From Chloroflexota bacterium (GTDB taxonomy: Bacteria > Chloroflexota > Dehalococcoidia > Tepidiformales > Tepidiformaceae), in NCBI GenBank assembly GCA_016191435.1, contig JACPOQ010000051.1, forward strand, positions 62,001 through 126,000: DNA of 64,000 nt, written 5' to 3'. The position numbers and the translations under genes are program-made. The first letter of the stretch is position 1. Each line of letters starts with the position of its first letter. The notes beneath the pieces are model-generated. The model was not told the origin of the DNA, did not search any database, and worked only from the letters and a program-made list of their open reading frames with translations. Below, one piece after another: positions 29,284-36,814 of this stretch.

Positions 29284-29685
29284 TCAGTGCCGCCAGACCT
29301 TGCGGCGCCGCCAGCACCAGTCGCAGACGCTCATCGGCTGGTCGATGACCACGGTCCCCATGCGGAGCGGGTAGAGCCGCGGGCTCAGGTGCTGTTCGCA
29401 GAAGAGTCCCTCGCACAGCGAGCATTCCGCGCGCGGGTGCGGCCCGCAGCTCTCGACGCCGCACAGGCCGGCGTGGTTCCGCTGCGCGGTGCGCTCGCGG
29501 TATTCCAGGTGCAGCACGAGGTCGTCGTACTTGCGCTTGCACGGCTTGCGCGCGCACACGGCCTCGACCTTCGCATTCACGATGGCATGGGCGGCGCAGA
29601 AGGCGCGGCCGCAGTACTGGCAGGTGTTGACGGCTTCGTTCGGGCAGCGCGAAAAGCGGCCGCCAACCTTGCATTGCTCCGCCAT
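29284..29685 (-). CDS. Cysteine-rich putative zinc-binding protein
   Basis: Unassigned 133-residue protein with paired Cys/His clusters: CPNEAVNTCQYCGRAFCAAH, CARKPCK, CGVESCGPHPRAECSLCEG and FCEQH, and a final CDWCWRRRK. The spacing resembles AN1/B-box-like zinc fingers that bind two zincs each. No enzyme domain or membrane segment is present. It is on the same strand as the PAS kinase, 108 bases upstream of it; both could be co-expressed. A role in binding protein or nucleic acid is possible. Confidence 0.65.
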   Translation of the reverse strand: MAEQCKVGGRFSRCPNEAVNTCQYCGRAFCAAHAIVNAKVEAVCARKPCKRKYDDLVLHLEYRERTAQRNHAGLCGVESCGPHPRAECSLCEGLFCEQHLSPRLYPLRMGTVVIDQPMSVCDWCWRRRKVWRH

Positions 29686-29740
29686 CCTCTCCTCCCCGCG
29701 GGGCTGATCCTGACGAGCGGGGGGGCGGCGGTCAATGATG

Positions 29741-29875
29741 CGAGTTCCGAGTTCCCAGTCGGTGACGGCGCGGGGCTACGGCGACGGATGAAAACGGGAG
29801 TCGCGCCGGGGGCGATTCGGTAGCTGCTCGCAGCCGCGGCCGACCCCGCACTCAGGACTCAGGACTCAGCACTCA
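29741..29875. repeat. Two heptamer arrays in the spacer between propeller and Cys-rich genes
   Basis: CGAGTTC units at 29741-29761, and GCACTCA/GGACTCA units at 29848-29875 (four in a row). The second array ends exactly where the propeller gene's stop codon begins. The two arrays are in opposite orientation (GAGT versus ACTC). A decayed AATCGCG-type array also precedes the Cys-rich gene's stop (29251-29285). Confidence 0.8.
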
Positions 29876-30835
29876 CTACAGCCAGGCGCACGCGCCGGGG
29901 CCGTCGGCGGTCGGGACGGTCATTGCGAGCTTCCAATCGGAGGTGCGGAACACCTGCGCCGAATCCGTGGCGTTGGAGATGACGGCGGCGTAGGCGCCGT
30001 CCGGGCTCAGGCAGATGCCGTCCGGCCGTGCCAACACATCGGTGCGGCGCACGACCCGCATCGCCGCGAGGTCGATCACTGCCACCTGGGAAGCGCTGTT
30101 GAGTGCGACCGCGACACGGGTGTCGTCGAGCGTGACCACGCGGACGGGGCTGCCGCCAATGGAGATGCGCCCGGCCAGTTCGAGGCTGCCGCGGCGGAAT
30201 ACGCTCACCGTGCCTCCCTCGGAATCGGCCGTGACGGCGAAGCCGCCGGCGATGGTCACGCTCTCTGGTGTGCGGCCGGTGCCGCCGAGCAGCGGCGTCT
30301 CGGCCACCAGGCGCAGTATGTTGTCGCGCGAGTCCGTCACGTAGACCTCGGCGCCCAGCGCGGCGACGGTATGGGGGGTGTCACCGGTCGGGGTACGCCC
30401 GCGCTCATCGAAGCCCTCGCGGGAGACCGTCACCAGCGCCGCGGCGTCATCGAGCGTAACGAGCAGGTTGTCCCCCGCCACGGCCAGCCCGTGGGGCGTG
30501 CCATCGAGCGAGAGGGTGCGCATGACGCCGGGCGCGCGGGGCTCGATTTCGACGAGCTGGTTGCCACGCCCGAGCGTCGCGTAGATGCGACCATCCGCCA
30601 CGGCGAGCTCGTGGGGTGGGCCGGCGAGCGAGAGTTGGCGTTCGCCCGCGGCGCCGGCGAAATCGTGGAAGGCGAGGCTTTCGCCGCGGAGGCTCGCGAC
30701 AACGAGCGTGCCGGCCGCCGGGGGGACGGCCGGCGACCGGTCGAAGTTCAGCCGCGATACCGCGAGGATGGCGAGCACCATCAACGGCAAGATGGCGGCC
30801 CGGCCGAGGCGGTTCATGCGGGCGAGGGCGAACAT
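29876..30835 (-). CDS. Membrane-anchored YncE-like beta-propeller protein
   Basis: About 319 residues: an N-terminal anchor (AAILPLMVLAILAVSRLNF), then beta-propeller blades of the YVTN/YncE type (VADGRIYATLGRGNQLVEIE, VAGDNLLVTLDDAAALVTV, LGAEVYVTDSRDNILRLV, SPDGAYAAVISNATDSAQVF). It is predicted to face outward. No enzymatic residues are recognisable; such propellers bind partners or ligands. ATG at 30835 is preferred, although the frame is open to 30904 through the terminator. It is the next gene downstream of flgE but is separated from it by a strong hairpin. Confidence 0.82.
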   Translation of the reverse strand: MFALARMNRLGRAAILPLMVLAILAVSRLNFDRSPAVPPAAGTLVVASLRGESLAFHDFAGAAGERQLSLAGPPHELAVADGRIYATLGRGNQLVEIEPRAPGVMRTLSLDGTPHGLAVAGDNLLVTLDDAAALVTVSREGFDERGRTPTGDTPHTVAALGAEVYVTDSRDNILRLVAETPLLGGTGRTPESVTIAGGFAVTADSEGGTVSVFRRGSLELAGRISIGGSPVRVVTLDDTRVAVALNSASQVAVIDLAAMRVVRRTDVLARPDGICLSPDGAYAAVISNATDSAQVFRTSDWKLAMTVPTADGPGACAWL

Positions 30836-30863
30836 GGCGTCCCCTGGTTCCCCGGAAGGTGGT

Positions 30864-30895
30864 GGGCGCCGCGCTCCCGAAGGAGCGCGGCGCCC
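30864..30895 (-). terminator. Strong GC hairpin ending the flagellar operon
   Basis: Perfect 13-base inverted repeat (30864-30876 with 30883-30895), extendable by one pair, with a five-to-six-base loop. It lies 15 bases past the flgE stop on the minus strand. There is no clear U-tract, so it may act as a T-poor terminator or an mRNA-stabilising end. Confidence 0.72.
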
Positions 30896-30910
30896 GTTGC
30901 TCATTCAGCG

Positions 30911-32431
30911 CTAGCGGATGATGGCCACGAGGTCCTGGAGCATCTGGTCGCTGGCGGTGACGACGCGCGCCGACGACTGGAAGCCGCGTTGCGCGATGAT
31001 GACGTTGGTGAACTGCTGGGCGAGGTCCACGTTCGAGCCTTCGAGCGTGCCCGTGTTGACCGTGCCGCGGCCGTTCGAGTTCGGCGTCCCGAGGATGGCG
31101 TCGCCGGAGTTGCCGGTTGGCGTCCAGAGGTTCTGGCCCGAACGCTGGAGGCCCCCGGCGTTGACGAAGTTCGCCAGCGCAAGCTGCCCGATGACGCGGT
31201 TGGAGCCGTTCGAATAGATGCCCGAGACCTCGCCCGAGCTGCCGACCGAGAAGCTGACCAGCGCGCCCGCCGGGAAACCGTCGTTCGTGGTCAGGTTCAC
31301 CTGGCTTTGGCCGGCGAATTGCGTGAGCGTCGTGAGGTCGAGCGTGACGGTCTGCGGAGTGGATGCGCCGGTGTTGCTGTTGTCCAGCGTCACCGTGGGG
31401 TTGGTGTTGGTGCCCAGCCACTGGCCATTGGGGGAAAACTCGACGGGCGCGGGGGACGTGGCGCCCTGGGCGACTTCGATGGTCGCCGTGCCGGCGGCGG
31501 CGGCGGCGCCGGCCGTGAACGTCACGCCCGGGATGAGCGTCGTGTTGGTGCCGTTCGCGGCGAGCGACCCGGTGATGGCCGCCTCGGGAGTACCCGTACC
31601 CCACGTGGAGGGCGGCGTGAAGGTGGCCGGAGTGAACTGGGCGCTGAGCGTGCCGGCCGTCAGCGTGACGTCCCACTTACCCGGCCGCATGGTGTTTGGG
31701 CTGCCCGTGACGCTGGCGCCGGCGGCGGCCAGGTCGCCGGTGGGCGCCGGGGTGAAGGCGACGCTGCTGGCGCTATCACGCACGGCCCACATGTTGGGGG
31801 CCATCTTCGTGAGCGTGAGCTTGACGCTGTGGGCGACGCCGAGCGAGTCGTAGGCCGTGACGGTCGTGTTCACGTAGCCGCCCACGGGTACCGACGCATC
31901 GAGGTTGCCGGAGAAGCGCATGTTGCTCGAAGGCTGCGCGCTGACCTGGGTGCCGAACGGGATTTCGAGCGCGGTCATGGACGTCTGGGTATCGACGGCG
32001 CCGGTGGCATCGGCGGTCCAGCCCATCACGCGGAGGCCGGTGACGGGGTTCACGAGCCCCCCATCGACGCCGATGTCGAAGGCGCCATCACGAGTGTAGT
32101 AGTTGCGCTGGCCATCGCTGACCACGAAGAAGCCATCGCCCTGGATGGCGAAGTCAGTGAGCTTGCCCGTGGACTGGATCGAGCCCTGGGTCATCACGGT
32201 ATCGATGCCCCCGAGGTTCATGCCGAGGCCGATCTGGGCGGGGTTCGTGCCGCCGCGGCCGTTCTGGGGCGAACTCGCGCCCTTGATCGTCTGGCCGAGG
32301 ATGTCCTGGAAGGTCACGCGGCTGGACTTATAAGCGATCGTGTTGACGTTCGCGATGTTGTTGCCGACGACATCCATGAAGCTCATCTGGTTCTTCATGC
32401 CGGAGATCGCGGAATAGAGTGCTCGCATCAT
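30911..32431 (-). CDS. flgE: Flagellar hook protein FlgE
   Basis: Structural subunit of the flagellar hook, 506 residues. The N-terminal rod/hook motif is MMRALYSAISGMKNQMSFMDVVGNNIANVNTIAYKS (residues 1-36, split by the usual ANVNT signature), and the C terminus ends with LEGSNVDLAQQFTNVIIAQ and SARVVTASDQMLQDLVAII. The central domain (about 160-400) is Thr/Ala-rich and variable, as usual. It is the last gene of the flagellar cluster, following the small flg_new gene after a 236-base spacer full of heptamer repeats. Confidence 0.94.
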   Translation of the reverse strand: MMRALYSAISGMKNQMSFMDVVGNNIANVNTIAYKSSRVTFQDILGQTIKGASSPQNGRGGTNPAQIGLGMNLGGIDTVMTQGSIQSTGKLTDFAIQGDGFFVVSDGQRNYYTRDGAFDIGVDGGLVNPVTGLRVMGWTADATGAVDTQTSMTALEIPFGTQVSAQPSSNMRFSGNLDASVPVGGYVNTTVTAYDSLGVAHSVKLTLTKMAPNMWAVRDSASSVAFTPAPTGDLAAAGASVTGSPNTMRPGKWDVTLTAGTLSAQFTPATFTPPSTWGTGTPEAAITGSLAANGTNTTLIPGVTFTAGAAAAAGTATIEVAQGATSPAPVEFSPNGQWLGTNTNPTVTLDNSNTGASTPQTVTLDLTTLTQFAGQSQVNLTTNDGFPAGALVSFSVGSSGEVSGIYSNGSNRVIGQLALANFVNAGGLQRSGQNLWTPTGNSGDAILGTPNSNGRGTVNTGTLEGSNVDLAQQFTNVIIAQRGFQSSARVVTASDQMLQDLVAIIR

Positions 32432-32451
32432 GGGCTGGCCTCCTGGGGTAG

Positions 32452-32662
32452 TGCTGAGTCCTGAGTGCTGAGTGCTGAGGTCGCACGTCAGTGGTTCGGG
32501 ACGGTTCGGGGGCCTCCGCGAAGCGGACCGGCCGGAGGAAGTGCTGAGTGCTGAGTGCTGAGTACTGAGGCCGTGCCTCGCGGCCCGGGACGGTTCGGAC
32601 TGATGGCTAAAGCCTCGGTTCTGCGTCCTGACTCAGGACTCAGCACTCAGGACTCAGCACTT
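32452..32662. repeat. Three heptamer arrays in inverted arrangement upstream of flgE
   Basis: Arrays of TGCTGAG units at 32452-32480 and 32542-32570, and complementary ACTCAGG/ACTCAGC units at 32631-32662. The third can pair with either of the first two, giving stems of about 28 bases. A GGGACGGTTCGG word accompanies them twice. The block separates flg_new from flgE inside the flagellar operon. Confidence 0.88.
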
Positions 32663-32667
32663 CGCCG

Positions 32668-33033
32668 TCAGGCGACGACGACGGAATCGACGTTCGTGAA
32701 AACGCGCTGTTGCCCCCCTCCTGTGTTCATGGCCGTGACGACCGTGCGTTGCTGGACATCGACGACGACCGCAAGGCCATCGAGCATGACGACGCTCTGG
32801 CGGGCGCCTTTTTCGGCCGCGCGGCTGATGGCGCTGTCGAGCCGGTCCAGGCGCGCGGGGTCGAGATTGAGGTCGCGCCGGTCGATGCGCTTCTGCGCGT
32901 GCCGGCTGAGGTTGATGCCCTCGCCGGCCCGCGAAAGGAGGCCGGCGAAGGTGCTGTCCGCGGGTCGCTTCGCCGCGGCCAGGCGAGGCGCCGTGGCGAT
33001 ATTGGCCGCCCCGCCGATGCGGTCGATGGCCAT
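32668..33033 (-). CDS. Flagellar operon protein, flg_new (TIGR02530-type)
   Basis: Small flagellar-operon protein, 121 residues, of the conserved but poorly understood family found between flgD and flgE in many phyla. Recognisable parts: FAGLLSRAGEGINLSRHAQKR, DRLDSAISRAAEKGARQSVV and VVDVQQRTVVTAMNTGGGQQ with the terminal TNVDSVVV. It directly abuts flgD (the ATG follows its stop). A role in hook assembly is assumed from position. Confidence 0.85.
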   Translation of the reverse strand: MAIDRIGGAANIATAPRLAAAKRPADSTFAGLLSRAGEGINLSRHAQKRIDRRDLNLDPARLDRLDSAISRAAEKGARQSVVMLDGLAVVVDVQQRTVVTAMNTGGGQQRVFTNVDSVVVA

Positions 33034-33579
33034 TTACTTCACCTCCGTGACGGTGAAGAGGTCCACGACTTTGCCGTTGACCATCAGCATCGGGATGCCA
33101 TCGACGCCGACCGCGACGCGGTCGACCTTGCCGGAGACTTCGGCGCCGGCGTTGGAGGAATCGCGCGCCGCCGCGACCACGCGTTCGTCCTGGTTCACGG
33201 ACACACGCTGGGAGGTGCTGAGCTGCGCGAACGGCGCACCGTAGAGTTCGCGGCCAACGGTGTCGCGGGTGATGGCAATGGCATCGACCTGCTTGCCGAT
33301 AATCGATTTCCCGATCATCGAGGTCGCGCTGGTGAGCTCCTGCATGCTCTGCATCACCTTGATGGCGGCAGCCGTCGTCTTCGCCTGGTTGAGCGCCTCG
33401 AACTGCGCCATCTGGGCCATGAAGTCGGAGTCTTTCTGCGGCTCCAGCGGGTTCTGGTTCCGCATCTGGGCGATGATCAGCTTCATGAAGTCGACCTGGC
33501 CGAGGTCCTGGGTGGCTTTGGCCTGCGGCATGTAGGTGGTGTTCTTGAGGGTCGTGACGGGATCGAGGTTCGACGCCAT
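33034..33579 (-). CDS. flgD: Flagellar hook assembly (capping) protein FlgD
   Basis: Scaffold that caps the growing hook; 181 residues. The N-terminal FlgD domain is clear: DFMKLIIAQMRNQNPLEPQK followed by DSDFMAQMAQFEALNQ. The C-terminal part is short, ending IPMLMVNGKVVDLFTVTEVK, so the tudor/Ig-like domains of longer FlgDs are absent or reduced. It lies 11 bases after fliK and adjoins flg_new. Confidence 0.93.
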   Translation of the reverse strand: MASNLDPVTTLKNTTYMPQAKATQDLGQVDFMKLIIAQMRNQNPLEPQKDSDFMAQMAQFEALNQAKTTAAAIKVMQSMQELTSATSMIGKSIIGKQVDAIAITRDTVGRELYGAPFAQLSTSQRVSVNQDERVVAAARDSSNAGAEVSGKVDRVAVGVDGIPMLMVNGKVVDLFTVTEVK

Positions 33580-33590
33580 CGCTGTTCCTC

Positions 33591-35009
33591 CTAAACCCGG
33601 TACAGGTGCCCGCCGTCCGGGTTGTAGGCCGAACGGAGGCGGTTGTGACGCTCGGCGGCGGGGTTGCCATCGAGCCCGAGGATGCCGGCGAATTCGCCAT
33701 CGGCGGGTTGCGGGCCACGCCGGTTGCCGGGCGATTCCTGCTGGCCGTTCCCCGGGCCGCCGCTCCAGGCGAGGCTCACGGAGACGTTCGTGAGGTCCAG
33801 CCCGCGCGCGTTTAAGAGGCTCGCGAGGTCCGGTGTGGAATCGCGCAGCACCTGCAGCGCTTCGGGGCGCTCGGCGCGGACTTCGATGCGCACCTGGCTG
33901 TGGTCGGTGCGCACGCGGATGCTGACCGCGCCGAGCTCTTTGGGGTCCAGCCGGACGACGGCATCGCCGCCGCCCGCCCGCACCTGCTCCACGACTGCGT
34001 GCGCGACCTGCTCGGCCGGGGCGGGTGGAGCGGTGGGCGCCGCCTCGCTGGCGGCATCGGTGGCGGCCAGCGCCTCGACGTTCGCCGCCGCGGGGCGCTG
34101 ATCGCCGGGCACGGGCGTCGCCGTGGCGGCCTGGCCGCGCTTCGCGGCGCCGATGGCGACGGCCGGCTTGCCGCCGCCCTGCTCCGGCGCCTGTCCCTGC
34201 CCCTGGCTGTTCTGGGCGTTCCCGGCAAAGCGGACCACGCCTTCGGTGTTCGTTGCTGCCCCATCGGGCGGCGGGTTGGGTATCTTGTCCGCGCCCCCGG
34301 TGGGGTCGGCATCGCCAGCTTTTGTCGAGCGGGCCGGCTTGCCGGCGTGGAGCGCGCCGGGCGGCGCGGTGGCCTTGTCCACCGGCGCAGCAACGGCGGC
34401 GGCCTGCGCGGCGACCGTCGCCGCCGCTTCCGAGGGTCGCGCGATCGTGGCGGAAGGCGCGGGTGGCGTTGCGGCCGGCATCGGCGTTTCGGATGCCGGC
34501 CCCGGCCGCGCGGGCATTTGCGGGACCGCCGACCCGCCGTTGGAGACGGCGTTCGTGGCCGCTTCCGGGGCGCCCGCCGGGTGCGGCGCATCCGCCAGTG
34601 CCGGCTCGGGCACGGCGACTGCGGCCGGCGCCAGGGCGGACCCGGCGGCGGCTTCGGGGCCGGCGGTGGCGACCGCGGCGGTCTCGCTCGCCGGTGGCGG
34701 AGCATCGCCGTCCGCGGCTTTGGGCGGCAGTGCGAGGGGCTGCGGCGGGCCGAACATCAGCAGCGCGAGCGCTGCCAGCGAGCCGCCGGCGGTCACCGAG
34801 GCGAGGTCCTTCGCCGGTGGCGCGAGCGGTGCGGCGGGCGTTTCGCTCCCGCCCGCATCCGCGGCGGGCTCGTCGCCGTCGCCGGGGCTTTGGCCGATGG
34901 CCGCCTGCAGCACGCCGCCGAAGCCGCCATCGGCCGCAGCAGTGGCGGCCACATTGGCGGGATCGGCGATAGCCGCCGCGTCCGGGCGTGCCTGGATTGC
35001 GGATACCAT
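33591..35009 (-). CDS. fliK: Flagellar hook-length control protein FliK
   Basis: Molecular ruler and secretion-specificity switch, 472 residues. The N-terminal ~330 residues are Ala/Pro/Gly-rich and disordered; the C-terminal domain (VRLDPKELGAVSIRVRTDHS, IEVRAERPEALQVLRDS, LLNARGLDLTNVSVSL) is the conserved FliK-C/T3S4 fold. It starts in a TAATG overlap with fliE. Low sequence constraint in the N-terminal half is normal for the family. Confidence 0.9.
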   Translation of the reverse strand: MVSAIQARPDAAAIADPANVAATAAADGGFGGVLQAAIGQSPGDGDEPAADAGGSETPAAPLAPPAKDLASVTAGGSLAALALLMFGPPQPLALPPKAADGDAPPPASETAAVATAGPEAAAGSALAPAAVAVPEPALADAPHPAGAPEAATNAVSNGGSAVPQMPARPGPASETPMPAATPPAPSATIARPSEAAATVAAQAAAVAAPVDKATAPPGALHAGKPARSTKAGDADPTGGADKIPNPPPDGAATNTEGVVRFAGNAQNSQGQGQAPEQGGGKPAVAIGAAKRGQAATATPVPGDQRPAAANVEALAATDAASEAAPTAPPAPAEQVAHAVVEQVRAGGGDAVVRLDPKELGAVSIRVRTDHSQVRIEVRAERPEALQVLRDSTPDLASLLNARGLDLTNVSVSLAWSGGPGNGQQESPGNRRGPQPADGEFAGILGLDGNPAAERHNRLRSAYNPDGGHLYRV

Positions 35010-35302
35010 TACATCTGCATCCTGAAGACTTCCTGGTAGGCCTCGACGGCCTTGTTGCGGACGGTGGTGGCGAGGCTCATCGTGATGCTTTCGGTCTCGG
35101 CCGCGAGCATGACATCGGCCATGTCCACGTCCTGCCCGGTCGCCATCGCGCTCACCTTCGCATTCGTGTTGTCGCTGACGGACTGGAGCTGGCTGATCGC
35201 CTTCCCCAGCATGTCCGCGAAGCCGCCGCTGGCCGGCTTTACGGCCCCGGTCATCCCAGTCTGGGCGACAGCCCCGGCCGCCTGAATCGGTCCCACTACC
35301 AT
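35009..35302 (-). CDS. fliE: Flagellar hook-basal body protein FliE
   Basis: Proximal rod adaptor between MS ring and rod, 97 residues. Features: FADMLGKAISQLQSVSDNTNAKV, then VDMADVMLAAETESITMSLATTVRNKAVEAYQEVFRMQM, which is the family C terminus. It lies 37 bases after flgC and overlaps fliK by one base of the stop codon. Confidence 0.93.
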   Translation of the reverse strand: MVVGPIQAAGAVAQTGMTGAVKPASGGFADMLGKAISQLQSVSDNTNAKVSAMATGQDVDMADVMLAAETESITMSLATTVRNKAVEAYQEVFRMQM

Positions 35303-35339
35303 CTCTCTGCCTCCATTTCGCTACTGCGCGGGGTCCCGG

Positions 35340-35786
35340 CTACCTACTGCCGATGTCCAAAGCCCTTAGAGCCATCTGCTTGACCGCGTTCAGCACGGTC
35401 ACGTTCGCCTGGTACGAGCGGTTCGCGGAGGTCAGGTCGGTCATCTCCGTGACGAGGTCCACGTTGGGCAGCTCGACGAAGCCGTCGGCGTTGGCGTCCG
35501 GGCTCGTGGGGTCGTACTGCTGGCGCGTGGGGGTGGTGTCGTCGGTCGTCACCTGCGCCAGCACGACGCCCTGCGTGGCCTGCCCGGTGAACTTCTGCAC
35601 CACCTGCGAAAACGGCAGCGCATCCGCGGCGGAGGAGAAACGGACGACTTTCCGTTTGTACGGCCCGCTGCCATCGGGCGAGCGCGTCGTATCGATGTTG
35701 GCGACGTTGCCGCTGACGACGTCCATGCGCACGCGCTGCGCCTGCAGTCCCGAAGCGGATGCGCTGAGGGCGGAGAGGAGGCTCAT
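35340..35786 (-). CDS. flgC: Flagellar basal-body rod protein FlgC
   Basis: Proximal rod subunit, 148 residues. The N terminus MSLLSALSASASGLQAQRVR is followed by NVANIDTTRSPDGSGPYKRK, the FlgC signature, and the C-terminal helix is VTEMTDLTSANRSYQANVTV. The 119-base spacer to flgB holds an inverted pair of heptamer arrays. Confidence 0.94.
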   Translation of the reverse strand: MSLLSALSASASGLQAQRVRMDVVSGNVANIDTTRSPDGSGPYKRKVVRFSSAADALPFSQVVQKFTGQATQGVVLAQVTTDDTTPTRQQYDPTSPDANADGFVELPNVDLVTEMTDLTSANRSYQANVTVLNAVKQMALRALDIGSR

Positions 35787-35809
35787 GGTGGTGCTACCTT
35801 TCTGGTTAG

Positions 35810-35904
35810 TGCTGAGTCCTGAGTGCTCAGTCAGATCCCGTGCCGGCCTCGTGCTGTGGAGCGGGGTAAGCCCACTCAGGACTCAGCACTCAGCACTCAG
35901 CACT
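35810..35904. repeat. Inverted pair of heptamer arrays between flgB and flgC
   Basis: TGCTGAG-type units at 35810-35830 and four ACTCAGG/ACTCAGC units at 35874-35904. The two arrays are complementary and separated by about 43 bases, so the transcript could fold into a stem of about 20 pairs. The second array ends at the flgB stop codon. Confidence 0.87.
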
Positions 35905-35905
35905 T

Positions 35906-36310
35906 CTATCCGCGGATGACGTTCTTGAGCGTCGCGAGCTTGGTGCTGAGCAGGCTCGACGCTGCCTGGTAGCGCATCGAGGTCTCCGAGAGCGTCACCA
36001 TTTGCGCGTCGATGTCGACGTTGTTGCCGTCCCGCCGGGCGGATGTGAGGAGCTGTGCCTGCTGGAGGCCGAGCTGGTTCTTGCTCGTGCCGCCGGTGGC
36101 GATGTGCCCGGGGTTTGTGGTCGCGAGCTTCGCCCCGCCCTGGCCGATGGCGCGGCGCAGCTCCTGTTCGAACGGCACTTCCTGCGCGGTGTAGCCCGGC
36201 GTATCGATGTTCGCGATGTTGTTGCTGATCGCCTGCTGGCGCTGCGAAAGCCCGCTCAGCCAGGCTCGGGTGGTGGCGATGGTTGAATCGCCCAGTGGTC
36301 CGAGGTTCAT
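35906..36310 (-). CDS. flgB: Flagellar basal-body rod protein FlgB
   Basis: Proximal rod subunit, 134 residues. AWLSGLSQRQQAISNNIANI followed by DTPGYTAQEVPFEQELRRAI is the rod signature; the C-terminal helix MVTLSETSMRYQAASSLLST closes the protein. It lies 54 bases after fliJ. In Bacillus-type operons flgBC precede fliE-F; here they follow fliFGHIJ. Confidence 0.94.
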   Translation of the reverse strand: MNLGPLGDSTIATTRAWLSGLSQRQQAISNNIANIDTPGYTAQEVPFEQELRRAIGQGGAKLATTNPGHIATGGTSKNQLGLQQAQLLTSARRDGNNVDIDAQMVTLSETSMRYQAASSLLSTKLATLKNVIRG

Positions 36311-36364
36311 CCGGGTCCTCCTACGACGGGTGTGGTCCGCTCCGGGGTTGCGTTCGAAGCCAGG

Positions 36365-36814
36365 TCAGCCCGCGCCGCGAGCATCGACCCAGCGGCGTGT
36401 GGCAATGTCATCCAGCCGGCGCAGGTCCGCGCGATTGCGTGCCAGGCGCTCGCCGGCCAGCCGATGCTCGAGCAGCGTTTCCATCGCTTTGCGGTCGCGG
36501 CTGCGCTCCATGAGCAAGCCGCGTTCTTCAGCCACCTCAATGCGCGACGCGGCCACGGCTGCTTCCCGCGCGGCGATTTCGCGCTCCATACGGCGGAGGT
36601 AACCGGCGGCCGCGTGCAGCTCCGCTGGGTCGATGGGCCCGCTGCCCGGGGCGCCCGCGCCAAAGACTGCGTCGCGCGCATCACGCGATGCTGCGAGCGC
36701 GCGTTCGCGCAGCGCCTCGTGGCGGAGGGCCGCGGCCACTTCCTGCTCCTGAAGCCGTTCGAGCCGCTCACGGTAGGCCACCAATCGTTTCAATCGCGCG
36801 GGTGTCATCGTCAT
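36365..36814 (-). CDS. fliJ: FliJ-like coiled-coil protein
   Basis: Predicted flagellar export chaperone/ATPase stalk, 149 residues, nearly all alpha-helical and highly charged (LVAYRERLERLQEQEVAAALRHE, then a long Arg/Glu/Ala coiled coil). Sequence identity to FliJ is not evident by eye; the call rests on length, coiled coil and position after fliI, which it overlaps by 47 bases. The family is always weakly conserved. Confidence 0.72.
   Translation of the reverse strand: MTMTPARLKRLVAYRERLERLQEQEVAAALRHEALRERALAASRDARDAVFGAGAPGSGPIDPAELHAAAGYLRRMEREIAAREAAVAASRIEVAEERGLLMERSRDRKAMETLLEHRLAGERLARNRADLRRLDDIATRRWVDARGAG

Noticed and set aside
30371-32464. A 697-codon open frame on the plus strand across flgE and the propeller gene
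   Set aside because: Shadow of minus-strand genes; no homology recognised.
29848-35904. Heptamer arrays considered as CRISPR repeats
   Set aside because: Units are only seven bases, contiguous without spacers, and no cas genes are present.
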